Below are positions 48,235-58,539 of a stretch of 64,000 nt of DNA, piece by piece (position 1 is the stretch's first letter; every line of letters begins with the position of its first letter). Origin of the DNA: Ianthella basta (Eukaryota > Porifera > Demospongiae > Verongiida > Ianthellidae); assembly GCA_964019415.1 (NCBI GenBank), contig OZ025869.1:607501-671500 (forward strand), given 5' to 3'. Made by a program: the position numbers and the translations under genes. A model generated the notes under the pieces. It was not told where the DNA came from. It saw nothing but the letters and a program-made list of their open reading frames with translations, and made no database searches.

Positions 48235-48430
48235 AGTGTTCCTCTATGCACACAGCTGGTGAGTACGTGACTCCTACTGTGCAGCTGCAGTCTACAAAGC
48301 ATTCCTCCCCCACTAGCTACAGCTGTAGAGGTACAACACAACATTCCCAATAACAGTGTAGTCATGTTAACTGGTGACTGCCCCCTGTTGTAGTAAGGTA
48401 AATGATCACGACTACTACAACATTCCTCAT
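48235..48430. repeat. Dispersed repeat R1 copy
   Basis: Carries all R1 landmarks, directly behind the C4 relic. The relic at 31800-32060 is also followed by R1, so the pair was duplicated together. Confidence 0.75.
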
Positions 48431-48459
48431 TACCATCACGTAGCCAGAGCTGGCTATGT

Positions 48460-48560
48460 GACACTAATACCCCACACACTGTACAACACATCTGACACTA
48501 ATAGGATTCCCCACACACTGTACAACACATCTGACACTAATAGGATTCCCCACACACTGT
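48460..48560. repeat. 39-bp tandem repeat, about 2.5 units
   Basis: Unit starts GACACTAATAGGATTCCCC and ends with ACAACACATCT. Confidence 0.9.
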
Positions 48561-49196
48561 CATATGGTGTGAAGAGAATCACTCAATGCACGTACGAAGT
48601 GCAGCCATTAATGTACCTTCAACACTTCACTCAGGGCAATATGACACCCGAAATGAGCAAACAGTAACTTAACATAAATACGAGCATACTTCCATATGTG
48701 CACATATGTACAGTATGTTATGCGCATGACATATACACTAACACATGCAGCTATGCCGCATGAACTAGTACTATGCAAACACTGGTATGCTTCCGCAAGT
48801 GTCCCTAAATGTGCACCACAGGAACAATATACACATGGACATGTCATTGCATACATGCTCTCTCAGTTTTGTCTTCAGTACTACTTGCCCCATGTTTGTG
48901 TGTGGGGCAGGAACACGGCCAATTAGTTTAATAATGAATTCACTCACACAGTAGTGTCCTTGCTTAGGCCTGAGGCATATCTTCTAACATTCACAGGTCC
49001 AGTGGGTGTGGTGTATGTGGAATGGTTGTTGCATGGTGACAGGAGGTAACGATATGTGGTATAAGTGGAGCTCAATAGTCCATCTTTATTAGAGTGGGAC
49101 AGGAATTAACTTAGCTAATTGAGGTGTAGGTCCGTTAGTAGTCCAATTTAGTAACTGGTCACCCATTGCTCCAGTCTACCCACTCACAGCTGGTCA

Positions 49197-49202
49197 GTGC
49201 TG
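49197..49202. repeat. Left target-site duplication GTGCTG
   Basis: Directly abuts the left end and is identical to 55048-55053. Confidence 0.9.
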
Positions 49203-49530
49203 TATGGGGCGCCGTCTGGGTAAAAACACATCTTGAAAATGGGATCTATAATAATCTGGATATATATTATATATCCAGATGTATACAATATATATCCGGA
49301 TGTATAATTATAGATCCAGATCTATAGTATGCATCCGGATGTATATTATATAACCGGATGCATATTATAGATCCAGATCTATAATTATACATCTGGATGT
49401 ATATTATAGATCCAGATGTATACTATATATAGATCCGGATATATATTATAGATCCGGATGTATAAATTATATATCCGGATGCATACTATAGATCCGGATG
49501 TATATTATACATCCGGATATATAATATATA
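49203..49530. repeat. Left terminal inverted repeat with ATCCGGAT array
   Basis: About 330 bp. The first 100 bases pair almost without mismatch with the right end. The inner part is an array of short palindromic units, GATCCGGATGTATA and relatives, spaced by AT-rich steps. Many units carry CCAG or CTGG in place of CCGG. Similar units continue, imperfectly, to about 49640. Confidence 0.85.
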
Positions 49531-49746
49531 TCTGGATGTATATTATATATCCTGATGTATACTATAGATCCGGATATATAATATACATCCAGATCTGATA
49601 TATAGCTATATATCCAGATATTTAATAAATATCTGAAGATTTATCTCTATACCAGGATATAAAGCTAAATATCCAATATAGTCAGTATTGCCCAATAGCA
49701 TGTGACATGTGATCATACCATGTGATCTATAGAATGCCATATAAGG

Positions 49747-51003
49747 ATGATACTATTCATAGTGACCACATGTTGCTCTGAAATGGCAGAACTTCCAGCT
49801 GATGCAGAAACTGAGCCTGTATGTGGCAGACCACAAGTTGAAGTGGACATGGGAGAAGTGGACAAACTCATCAGGATGGGATTCACAAAAACAAAAATAG
49901 CTGATATCATGGGAATCAGCAGAAAGACTTTGTATACTAAGATCATGGCTGTTCAGCAACAAGGGCCTTCAGGTATTGTCAGCAACAGGTATGTGCAAAT
50001 GACGGATGATGAATTGGACACAAAAGTGAAGTCAATCAAACAGACGCATCCACAATATGGAGAAGTCATGATTGTAGGTCATCTTCGACAAGATGGAATC
50101 CGATTGGCTCGTTCACGCATACGTGCAAGTATTCATCGTGTGGATCCAGACGGTGTTGCAGAAAGACGAAGCAAAGCAGTTAAAAGAAGGGTCTATCAAG
50201 TTGGGTTTCCAAATGATATCTGGCATATTGATGGGAACCACAAGCTTATAAGATGGCGGTTCGTTGTACATGGTGGTATTGATGGTTTCTCTCGCCTAAT
50301 AACATTTCTTGCATGCAATTCCAACAACTGTGCAAAGACTATGCTCAATGCATTTGAGGAGGGCATCCAGAAATGTGGGTGGCCTAGAAAGATTCGCAGT
50401 GACCACGGGGGAGAAAATGTTGATGTATGGCGTTCCATGATGATGGCTCATGGTTCCCAACAATGTGTCATTGTTGGCAGCTCCACCCACAATGAGAGAA
50501 TAGAGAGATTATGGCGAGATGTGCATCGGTCAGTTTTACTAACATTTAGCACTTTGTTTAGAGAATTAGAAAGTAGAGAACACCTAGACCCACTCAATGA
50601 AGTTGATATCTATTGCTTGCAAAAGATTTTCCTACCAATAATAAATGAAAGCCTATCTCAGTTTGCAGCTAGCTGGAATCATCATTCTCTATCAACTGAA
50701 AATATGCAAACACCAATGCAGCTTTTCTACGCAGGCCAACTACAATTGGATGACACTAGTCAGAGCAGCAGTGATTCTGAAGCAGATCACGAGACTGTGA
50801 TTCCCTCTCATGACCCTGTTTCTGTGCCACGTTGCACTTTCAAGCCCTGCCAACTCCTCCTCCAAACTCTCCGTAGCACTACAGATGCTGCTAATTGCAG
50901 TCAAAGTGCAGAGCAAGGCAGTAGACTATACATGCAAGCAACGGACATAGTTGGGCAGCACCTTATGACAAGCTGTCACGCATGCCAGCAAGACTCTGAC
51001 TGA
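49747..51003 (+). CDS. IS3EU-like DDE integrase-type transposase
   Basis: 418 residues in one exon. A helix-turn-helix lies at about 35-66 (VDKLIRMGFTKTKIADIMG, then ISRKTLYTKI). The rve-type catalytic core spans about 150-265 with DDE residues D162 (WHIDGNHKLIRW), D219 (IRSDHGGENVDVW) and E253 (NERIERLWRDVHRS). A Ser/Asp-rich tail follows. This matches the animal stand-alone integrase-core proteins often annotated as integrase catalytic domain-containing. The likely role is cutting and joining the element's own ends. A second ATG at 49783 (MAELPADAE) would be an alternative start and removes an uninformative hydrophobic leader. No stop or frameshift is seen. Confidence 0.9.
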   Translation: MILFIVTTCCSEMAELPADAETEPVCGRPQVEVDMGEVDKLIRMGFTKTKIADIMGISRKTLYTKIMAVQQQGPSGIVSNRYVQMTDDELDTKVKSIKQTHPQYGEVMIVGHLRQDGIRLARSRIRASIHRVDPDGVAERRSKAVKRRVYQVGFPNDIWHIDGNHKLIRWRFVVHGGIDGFSRLITFLACNSNNCAKTMLNAFEEGIQKCGWPRKIRSDHGGENVDVWRSMMMAHGSQQCVIVGSSTHNERIERLWRDVHRSVLLTFSTLFRELESREHLDPLNEVDIYCLQKIFLPIINESLSQFAASWNHHSLSTENMQTPMQLFYAGQLQLDDTSQSSSDSEADHETVIPSHDPVSVPRCTFKPCQLLLQTLRSTTDAANCSQSAEQGSRLYMQATDIVGQHLMTSCHACQQDSD

Positions 51004-51258
51004 TTGTAGCTCTAGCTAGCTAACACTCTATAGGAGTTGCATGTTGTGTTTTGATTTTATAAGCTGTATCCCTAATGTGATGCATTCCTTCAAATTCATG
51101 TCACCCTTTACAGTTCTTTGAGTATCTAAGCTGTTCAAAGGTGCTAATGCGCAAAGATATGCCAAATACCTTTGATGGACTTCTGAAACTCAGAAACACG
51201 AATCTCATGAGCATGTGGCAAATGGTCTATGTACGCAGCAGTTCAGCACTTTTTTTGA

Positions 51259-51392
51259 GCAATTAATGCGACGTAGGTACCATAATATGGTAAACTATTG
51301 CGCAAACGCAACGTACCAAAAACTATTGTGCAATTAATGGGACGTAGATACCATATCTGGTAAACTATTGCGCAAACACAACGTACCAAATA
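51259..51392. repeat. 71-bp tandem pair inside the transposon
   Basis: Two units beginning GCAATTAATG and sharing GGTAAACTATTGCGCAAAC lie between the two convergent genes, where transcripts would end. Confidence 0.75.
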
Positions 51393-51497
51393 TCCAGTTT
51401 CACCACGCCCAGACAAGAGGGGCTTCGCTTCGCTCGCCCTAATTATATCATCACGTACTACATGCATACAGTCTAAGTTGTGTGTGAATATTGCAGT

Positions 51498-54400
51498 CTA
51501 CAGCTGGCCAAAGCCAACTGTGTTTAGAATGGCCATATCCATTCTTTCCTTGAAAGTGTCATAGTCATAATCGGGGCCACCTGCAGGATCACAGTTGACA
51601 TTCTGGCGTAGTGGCAGAAAGAGGGTACATGCACAGGTGGAGGCTGTTGGCAAAGTCCCATGGGCAGTAAATCTGATTGATGGCTGTTGAACAAAGCCCA
51701 TTGGGGGCGGCAGCTGAGCCCCGTCACAAAGGCCAACAACTTGGCTGGAGTTACAGCAGCATCAGATTCTTCCTGCTCTGTATAAGGGAAGTCACATAAG
51801 GCGAATTAAGTACATTCTTTTAGAGTTCCTAAATTCTCTTGCATTCACATCCATACCTTCCATGTCTTGAATGTAATCACTCCAGGCAAGTAATACTGCC
51901 TCCTCTTTCTCTCTCTGATTGTGTCCGTGTGGTGATAGAACTGGGGACAGCAAGCGTGACAGATACTGAGCTGTTACACGTGCCTCAGAAGGGTCATTCA
52001 CAAATAGCTTCCTTAAGCATCGTGGATGGCGCCTTAGCAGTGTGGCAATTTGAAGAGTTTCCAGCCCCTCAATAAACTGGGAAATCTCCTGTGTTGTCTT
52101 GAATACTATGTGCTCCAGGAAAGCTGCTTTGATTATGGCTGGAATGTCTGCTTTTGTCACTTTCATTGCTGGCTTAATAAAGCCGGATTCTGCAACAAAA
52201 GCGAACTTAGCCTCGCACAGCATGTCCTGCAGTTCGCCATCACTAGGGCTGGCTTGGATCTGTATGTGATACATTGATGCAAATGCACGAGATGGCATAT
52301 ACAACACGTACAGAGTGCTGCAATAAAGATGACGTTTTACTGTAACTTATACTAAACCTCACCTGTTGCAAGCACTCCTGTAGGTTGGAATCAGGAAGTA
52401 GACTTAGATCTGGAGCAAAGTCGCCATGAAGGCCGAAACAAAGATATGTGTACAGAGCCTCAGCAAGACATGGGAGTCCAGGTCCACCATTTGCAAGTGA
52501 AATAGCAACAAGCATGCCAGCATAAAAGTATTTCTTGCTGGCAAGAGCTTGTACATTGTGCAGAAAATAACGGCTGTGAGGAGGACCCTGAAAAACATTT
52601 CCATCTTCTGCCATTTCCTGTAGTGCCAATGTGAAAAACTCTCGCCTAGGCCCTCCACCATCTACAGCCTCCTCCCCAATAAATGTGACGTGCACACTTT
52701 TGTTGGGGTTAAAGGCAGTGCGTGAGATGGCTCGAATTGCATCTCTCCAGATATGCTTACGGCGAATTGTGATACTGCCTACGTCATCCGGATCTTGAAT
52801 GATCACTTTATCAAAATGTGCCTTCAGTATCATTGCAATAGATTCCGATGTGTTGTCCTCCCTACATACATATATGCATAAGAACAAGACAGCACCCATG
52901 CATGCATGCACACATTCATGCAATTGTATAATTATCTGTTACTCATGCTCGGCGTATGCCAGCTGGTCGGACACACACTGGCAATGCCATTGCTACTCAG
53001 GCCCCAGCTAGTAATGCACTGGCTGGTCATGCATGCTCTGGCAAAGGATAGCTAGTCCAGGCTGGCCTGGTGATTTGAAATCTGCACTCGATCACGTGGC
53101 ACGTGATAAATGAGCGTCACGATTCGTCATTTTGTATTCAAAATTTGAATTGCCTGAGCATTCTTTGTACACTGAGAGTGCTCACGCAATTTGAATTTCG
53201 AATACGAAATGACGAATCGTGATACTCATTTATCACGTGCCACGTGATCAAGTGCAGACTTCAAATCGCGATCGGGACAAGGAACCTCGAAAGCACTGTA
53301 CTACTACAGTAAATAATAAAATGCTAACCTGTTGGTTTCCAATAAACTTGCTTCGATTACAGACTGCAATTCTGCAACTGCCTGAACTGTCTTCTCCAAG
53401 CAGGCTGATGTATTCCCTGCATGATACAGAGTAACTCTATAGCTATATATGTACTAATGCATGTGGTCACAGGGGGAAAACATGCATATGCCCACAGGTA
53501 TATGAACATGTGCATGCATCCACCATAACTGACTTACGCATGCATAGTTCTGCTGCTAGTTTGACGCCTTTCGCTTCTAGGACTTGGATTGTGACTGGTA
53601 GCTGGCGTATCTTGTTGTACCAAGTCGTCAGGATTAAAGCTGTAGAATACTTCTACCTGCTCTGGATCACTGCTGTTTTCTCTGTATATTATATAAGGTT
53701 GGAGGTATGCGCGTAACATATACATGAACCGAGCACAAAATATTAACAGTATACAATTAGAATTATTATAGTCATTCAGACATCCATTTATTTAGTTGCA
53801 TGCAGTCATGAATAGTTAGCTATATATGTGGACACGTACCGCCAACTGCTTCCTTCCTTGCTTTCTTCACAATCATCTTCCACAATGTCAGGAGTGTTGG
53901 TTTGCTTTTCTGCTAGAATGTACACGGCACCTTTTCCTGCTGAGGACACCAATTCCTTGGCTGTCCACTGGAAGGTTGGCGATGTGCATGGGACAGTCAG
54001 GCACCGTGATCCACCCCCTATTGTCTGAAGAAACTTGAAAGGGAAGGTTTTTTCTTCATGAAATGCCACGTTGAAGACAGAGCAAATCTCTGCTCTCATG
54101 TCTGACTCTGACATATCTGATGACAGTAGCACCTTGCCTATCAACCCTGCTTTGGCAAGTTGGGCTCTACTGTTTCCCCTGGGAATGGGCAGCTCCTGAC
54201 TTCTGCTGTGATAGTCAGCTGGCAGACAAACTATATCCTTTGACCAGGTCTTCACTGCCACCTTCTTCTGTTTCCCTTTGTCCTTCCTCAAAAATCTAGA
54301 TGGTAGTGGGCAGCTGGGTCTCTTCTTTTTCTTACAGGGCTCTTCTTCTCCACTGTTATCCCTTCCTCGTGAGGAACACAGTAAATCTTGGCTTCTGACA

Positions 54401-54528
54401 GCTGCAGTCACCGCCGAGGTCAGAGATGTCACAGTGTTGGTGATAATATCTCTGATGCACTCAGGATCCATTGCTGTTGAGACCATGTACTCAGACCATG
54501 TGCTCAGACCACTCAGCTGCAGGTTCAC
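51498..54528 (-). CDS. HECT-domain E3 ubiquitin ligase carried by the transposon (one frameshift)
   Basis: A spliced gene running against the transposase. Likely exons: 54528-53840, 53681-53538, one near 53416-53329, 52861-52363, 52317 to about 51800, and 51777-51498. Some inner junctions are not phase-proven. The first exon has a Lys-rich patch (CKKKKRPSCPLPSR) and a domain ending AVYILAEKQ. The fourth holds the HECT N-lobe (VTFIGEEAVDGGGPRREFFT, then KKYFYAGMLVAISLANGGPG). The last holds the C-lobe with the catalytic Cys in LPTASTCACTLFLPL and the GFGQL end. One base appears lost near 51717-51722, just before the LPPPMGF motif. The layout recalls G2/M-phase-specific E3-like proteins of animals. 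A role in ubiquitin tagging of host or transposon proteins is inference. Confidence 0.75.
53072..53267. mobile_element. Foldback (MITE-like) element inside the HECT gene
   Basis: Two arms of about 85 bp pair closely: GATTTGAAATCTGCACTCGA at the left and its near complement ending at 53267, both passing through CACGTGGCACGTGATAAATG and ACGATTCGTCATTT. The loop is about 25 bp. It lies between the third and fourth exons of the HECT gene, so it is probably intronic. No clear target duplication is seen. Confidence 0.75.
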
Positions 54529-54565
54529 TAAGGACTGCCATGCAGCTGCAGAGCCTTCCTGTTAT

Positions 54566-54602
54566 TGGTAATTGTTTACATTGTGGTTGGTATGTAAACA
54601 AT
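54566..54602. repeat. Small hairpin upstream of the HECT gene
   Basis: AATTGTTTACAT pairs perfectly with ATGTAAACAATT across a 10-bp loop, just inside the right terminal repeat and upstream of the HECT start. It may be a regulatory or transposase-related site. Confidence 0.6.
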
Positions 54603-54712
54603 TGCTTCCTGTTACGTAATCATGTGCCTATACCCCCACTTAGACCATGATGCAACACATTGCTGTAATCTGATTGGTCCAACGGAGGTCTTCTAAATCT
54701 TATACCACCTTT

Positions 54713-55047
54713 ATATATCTGGATCTATAGTATACATTCGGATATATAATTTATACATCCGGATCTATAGTATACATCCGGATCTATAATATATATCCGG
54801 ATCTATAGTATACATCCGGATATATAATATACATCCAGATGTATAATTATAGATCTGGATCTATAATATACATCCGGATCTATAGTATACATCCGGTTAT
54901 ATAATATACATCCGAATGTATACTATAGATCTGGATCTATAATTATACATCCGGATGTATATTGTATACATCTGGATATATAATATATATCCAGATTATT
55001 ATAGATCCCATTTTCAAGATGTGTTTTTACCCAGACGGCGCCCCATA
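54713..55047. repeat. Right terminal inverted repeat with ATCCGGAT array
   Basis: Complement of the left repeat. It shows the same order of unit types over most of its length, with scattered substitutions and length changes in the AT spacers. Confidence 0.85.
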
Positions 55048-55215
55048 GTGCTGAGTACGTGACTCCTACTGTGCAGCTGTAGTCTACAGCTGTAGAGGTA
55101 CAACACAACATTCCCAATAACAGTGTAGTCATGTTAACTGGTGCCTGCCCCCTGTGGTAGTAAGGCAAATGGTCGTGACTACTACAACATTCCTTGTCAG
55201 TGTCACGTAATCACA
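55048..55215. repeat. Right target-site duplication and rest of repeat R1
   Basis: GTGCTG is followed by AGTACGTGACTCCTACTGTG, the continuation of R1 that is interrupted at 49202. Confidence 0.85.
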
Positions 55216-56590
55216 CACTGCACATATGCTGTCAGAAACACCATGCACTGGACACACATGCAGTGCAGATATGAATGTATGCATTCAATACATTGTCCAG
55301 AACACCGTCGAACAGCTACTGAGCAACCAGTAACCTACCTATAATGAGCACACACATGCACACATGCATTTACTGTACATGTATATTTCATGGAGCTACT
55401 GTAGATATACGAATCTGTTCACATGCAAGCTCCTCGTACTGCAGCTTGCACACAATGAGTCCAAAATGCAAAACTTTCTGTTGCGCTGCATCGGGATGGC
55501 CACAAGGGGTAGATGGATGATTTGCTGTACGTACCCAAGAAGCCCGCCATATGAATTAGCTCCCTTAGTTATGGGAGAAGGCACCATTCTTTTGTTGTTT
55601 GGCACATTCAAACTTGCTACATTAACAGCTGAAGGTAGTGTTAATATGCATTAACATTTCTACTTGCACGAGTGAAATGTATAATTATGCATGCACGAAC
55701 CAAAAGCACACTACACACAATTTGCTGGATTTGTATCTCTAATCAGTACAGTAGTATGTTTATGGACTGTTTATGAGAAAATCTGATTTGCTTACTTTTA
55801 GAAAGCCGTGCCATGCTAAAGAGAAGGCATTCAGACTCTTCCATTCAAAGTATATCAGCTACCTCATGACACCAGAAACCAGCACCATGGTTAGCTTTTA
55901 GGTTTCCTTCTGTGGGCATTCTCTATAGCTAGTTAGCTATAGTAAATAGCTGTGGTATAATCGTGCTATCATACTCAACAGCTGTTTATCATAGCATGGC
56001 CACATGATTGTGTCATAGCACATGTACATGGGTGGGGACATTCCCTACTTGGTATTGGCCACTTACAGTAGCTAACTAGCTACTGTTAACATAATGTTTG
56101 TGTAATTCTACATATTGCATGTATATTGAGACTGTTTGCGTCATGGTTTGTGTCACCCCAGCATATTTGCACAAATTCTTCCTTATGTACTGTCCACATT
56201 GTTCCACCACCGTTCACCCTGCTTACCGGGATTGATGCAGCTGTACAATGTAGCAGTTGGTGTCTCAAGTATCTGTACTTACCCCGTGTGTACAAGATGC
56301 TAGCATCCAACAAACTGGTGTAGCTACACTGGCCTGTGTCAAGATGGCACTGAAGGTAGCTTGACTCATAAAGGCAGGCCTCCCTGCTAATGTATCTGTA
56401 CACCAACATACCACGTACACCACATAGAGTATAATCTGGTACCCATATACATACTGTATGTATACTGTTATGCTTGCACATGTATATATACACTAATGTG
56501 TACTACAGGTACAGTGTGCACATTAACATGTACATGAATGTACTGTATGTCTGGTCACCCACTGCTGCAGTCTACCCATCCACCCACCCA
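55216..56590. other. Repeats X and Y, no gene
   Basis: Copies of dispersed repeat X (55800-56050) and Y (56140-56340). The ORF-like stretch at 55364-55654 shows no domain I recognise. Confidence 0.5.
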
Positions 56591-56896
56591 ATAACAGTGT
56601 AGTCATGTTAACTGGTGACTGCACCTGTTGTAGTAAGGTAAATTATCCCGACTACTACAACATTCCTTGTCAGTGTCACGTAGCCAGCCACACAGTACAC
56701 TTGTAGTGTATAGAGCACCACTGGACACACACAGCACATCATTCAGGACAACGTAATAATACAGTGTAGTCATGTTAACTGGTGACTGCCCCCTGTTGTA
56801 GCAAGGTAAACTATCACCAGAGCAACAACATTCCTCTATCCTTTACATTGAGTGATAACAGGAGTACAACGTGATGTACATTTGAGATGTGTCATC

Positions 56897-57237
56897 CAAT
56901 ACACACACTCAAACACATACACTCTCACACACGCACTCCAACACGCGCACTCCAACACATACACTCCAACACATACACTCCAACACATACACTCCAACAC
57001 ATACACTCCAACACACACACTCCAACACACACACTCCAACACACGCACTGCAACACACACACACTCCAACACACACACTCTAACACACACACACTCCAAC
57101 ACACACACTCCAACACACACACTCCAACACACGCACTCCAACACACACACACTCCAACACACACACTCCAACACATGCACTCCAACACATACACTCCAAC
57201 ACATACACTCCAACACATACACTCCAACACACGCACT
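56897..57237. repeat. 12/14-bp minisatellite (ACACACTCCA type)
   Basis: About 25 units alternating between AACACATACACTCC (14) and AACACACGCACTCC-like or 12-bp forms. The Thr/His-rich and Cys/Val-rich ORFs across it are artefacts. Confidence 0.95.
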
Positions 57238-58240
57238 ATAATTAGCACTAATTTGGATTGGTATAAATCTACAATACACGGGCAAGAAGTACGTAAGGGT
57301 TAGCAAACCAGACTAGGACGTCATGAGCAATCACATGTAGACTGTTCGTACATAGAAGGCCCTAAGCACATAGAAGTATAATTTAAATGTAGGTGCCCTG
57401 TTTGCTTAGAATGTCTGACTAACATCTGCCAGTGTGTATTGTACATCTTCAGCTTGAATTGAATGAATAATGGAGGGGTAGGAGCAGGAAGTGCCAACGC
57501 AAGTAATTACATTTGTGATATATTCTTATGGCTGAGGCATTGCTGAGTTTAGAATGAAGTGTACAAGGACTGGGTAGAGTGGAATCATCATCTGTTGTCT
57601 CCTGAAAGTAGTATTGCGGGTGTTAGTGACCGCCACGATTACTTATGCAGCAGCTGTTAGTGATTTCAGCTGCTAGACAATGATTTCTAAGGCAGATAAC
57701 AGCTCAATTTGACCTGGACCATGTACACGGTGACCAGCTGCTACAAATGAAGCCATGGCAATGATATTGTATACAATGAGATGCAGACCTAATTCCGAAG
57801 GGACTATACCATGCAGCAATATATTCCACCTCACACAGTATGTGTATTGTACGTTGTTCCACACACTCTATAAACTGTGGAAATGTTTTCATGTCTGCCA
57901 TTTCCAGTGTTCATGTGTACATAACCGCCTCTACAACTGTGAACCAGTACATGTGTGTGTATTTGCATCTCTTCATTGTATAAATGTGACCTGTATTCAC
58001 TAGTACAGTGTATCTCTTACACACAAACACTGTCCTTCACGCATACATGTGGAATCAACCCTTGGGGATGCCTTCATGTCTACCTCCACATGGGTGCACT
58101 GAGAGGTTACTTTGTCAAGGGGATGTCAAATGGCACGTCACTGTGTAATGTAACAAACACACATGCAAGTAAGTGATGGATGCAAGATTAATCATGGGTG
58201 TAGGAAGACAATTCAGGATGGGGGGCACTTGCATACTAGA
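57238..58240. other. No gene seen
   Basis: The piece around 57900-58000 resembles the C4 downstream flanks (CCTCTACAACTGTGAAC), so it may be a fragment of a lost C4 unit. Otherwise nothing recognisable. Confidence 0.45.
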
Positions 58241-58257
58241 GTGGGCCAATGTCTATT

Positions 58258-58323
58258 CTTGTGAGCTAAACCACCATTTAGATGCCTACATTGTAGGCAA
58301 CTAATGGTGGTTTGGCTCACGAG
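58258..58323. repeat. 33-bp-arm hairpin
   Basis: GTGAGCTAAACCACCATT at the left pairs with AATGGTGGTTTGGCTCAC at the right with almost no loop. Weaker pairing extends outwards to about 58242 and 58338. Probably a foldback element. Confidence 0.75.
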
Positions 58324-58539
58324 ACTAGGCAATGTCCAGGCACATATATATCTCCTTTATTGGGAAAGATGAAGGTTAGTTCTTCATTAAAGTAACATCA
58401 TTTGCTGAAATATACAATATGCTGACTAAGTATTCAAAACAATGCACTGAATTTTTTTCCAAACAAGTCAATCTTCAAGGGGGGCACTCTCAAATCTTTA
58501 ATTTCAAGGGGAGGCACATGCCCCTGGTGCCCCCTGGTT

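Larger units (their letters stand above)
49203..55047. mobile_element. Complete IS3EU-like DNA transposon, 5,845 bp, with HECT ligase cargo
   Basis: The outermost bases are TATGGGGCGCCGTCTGGGTA and its exact complement, followed inwards by long inverted repeats. GTGCTG flanks both ends (49197-49202 and 55048-55053), a 6-bp target-site duplication. The host sequence resumes as repeat R1: joining the flanks with one GTGCTG gives the order seen uninterrupted at 33272 onward. Inside are a transposase ORF (+) and a HECT-type gene (-), facing each other. TAT...ATA ends, a 6-bp duplication and an IS3-type integrase fold fit the IS3EU group as I remember it. The near-identical ends and intact transposase suggest a recent insertion. 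Confidence 0.9.

Noticed and set aside
48460..48560. Regular repeat units resembling a CRISPR array
   Set aside because: Only two and a half direct units of 39 bp with no distinct spacers, in an animal genome.
53219..53434. Small + strand ORFs between HECT exons
   Set aside because: They overlap the foldback arm and a likely HECT exon on the other strand; no protein features.
56836..57306. Repeated CWSVCVGVCVLE-like protein and its antisense Thr/His-rich partner
   Set aside because: Artefact of the 12/14-bp minisatellite. No start context, splice sites or known domain.
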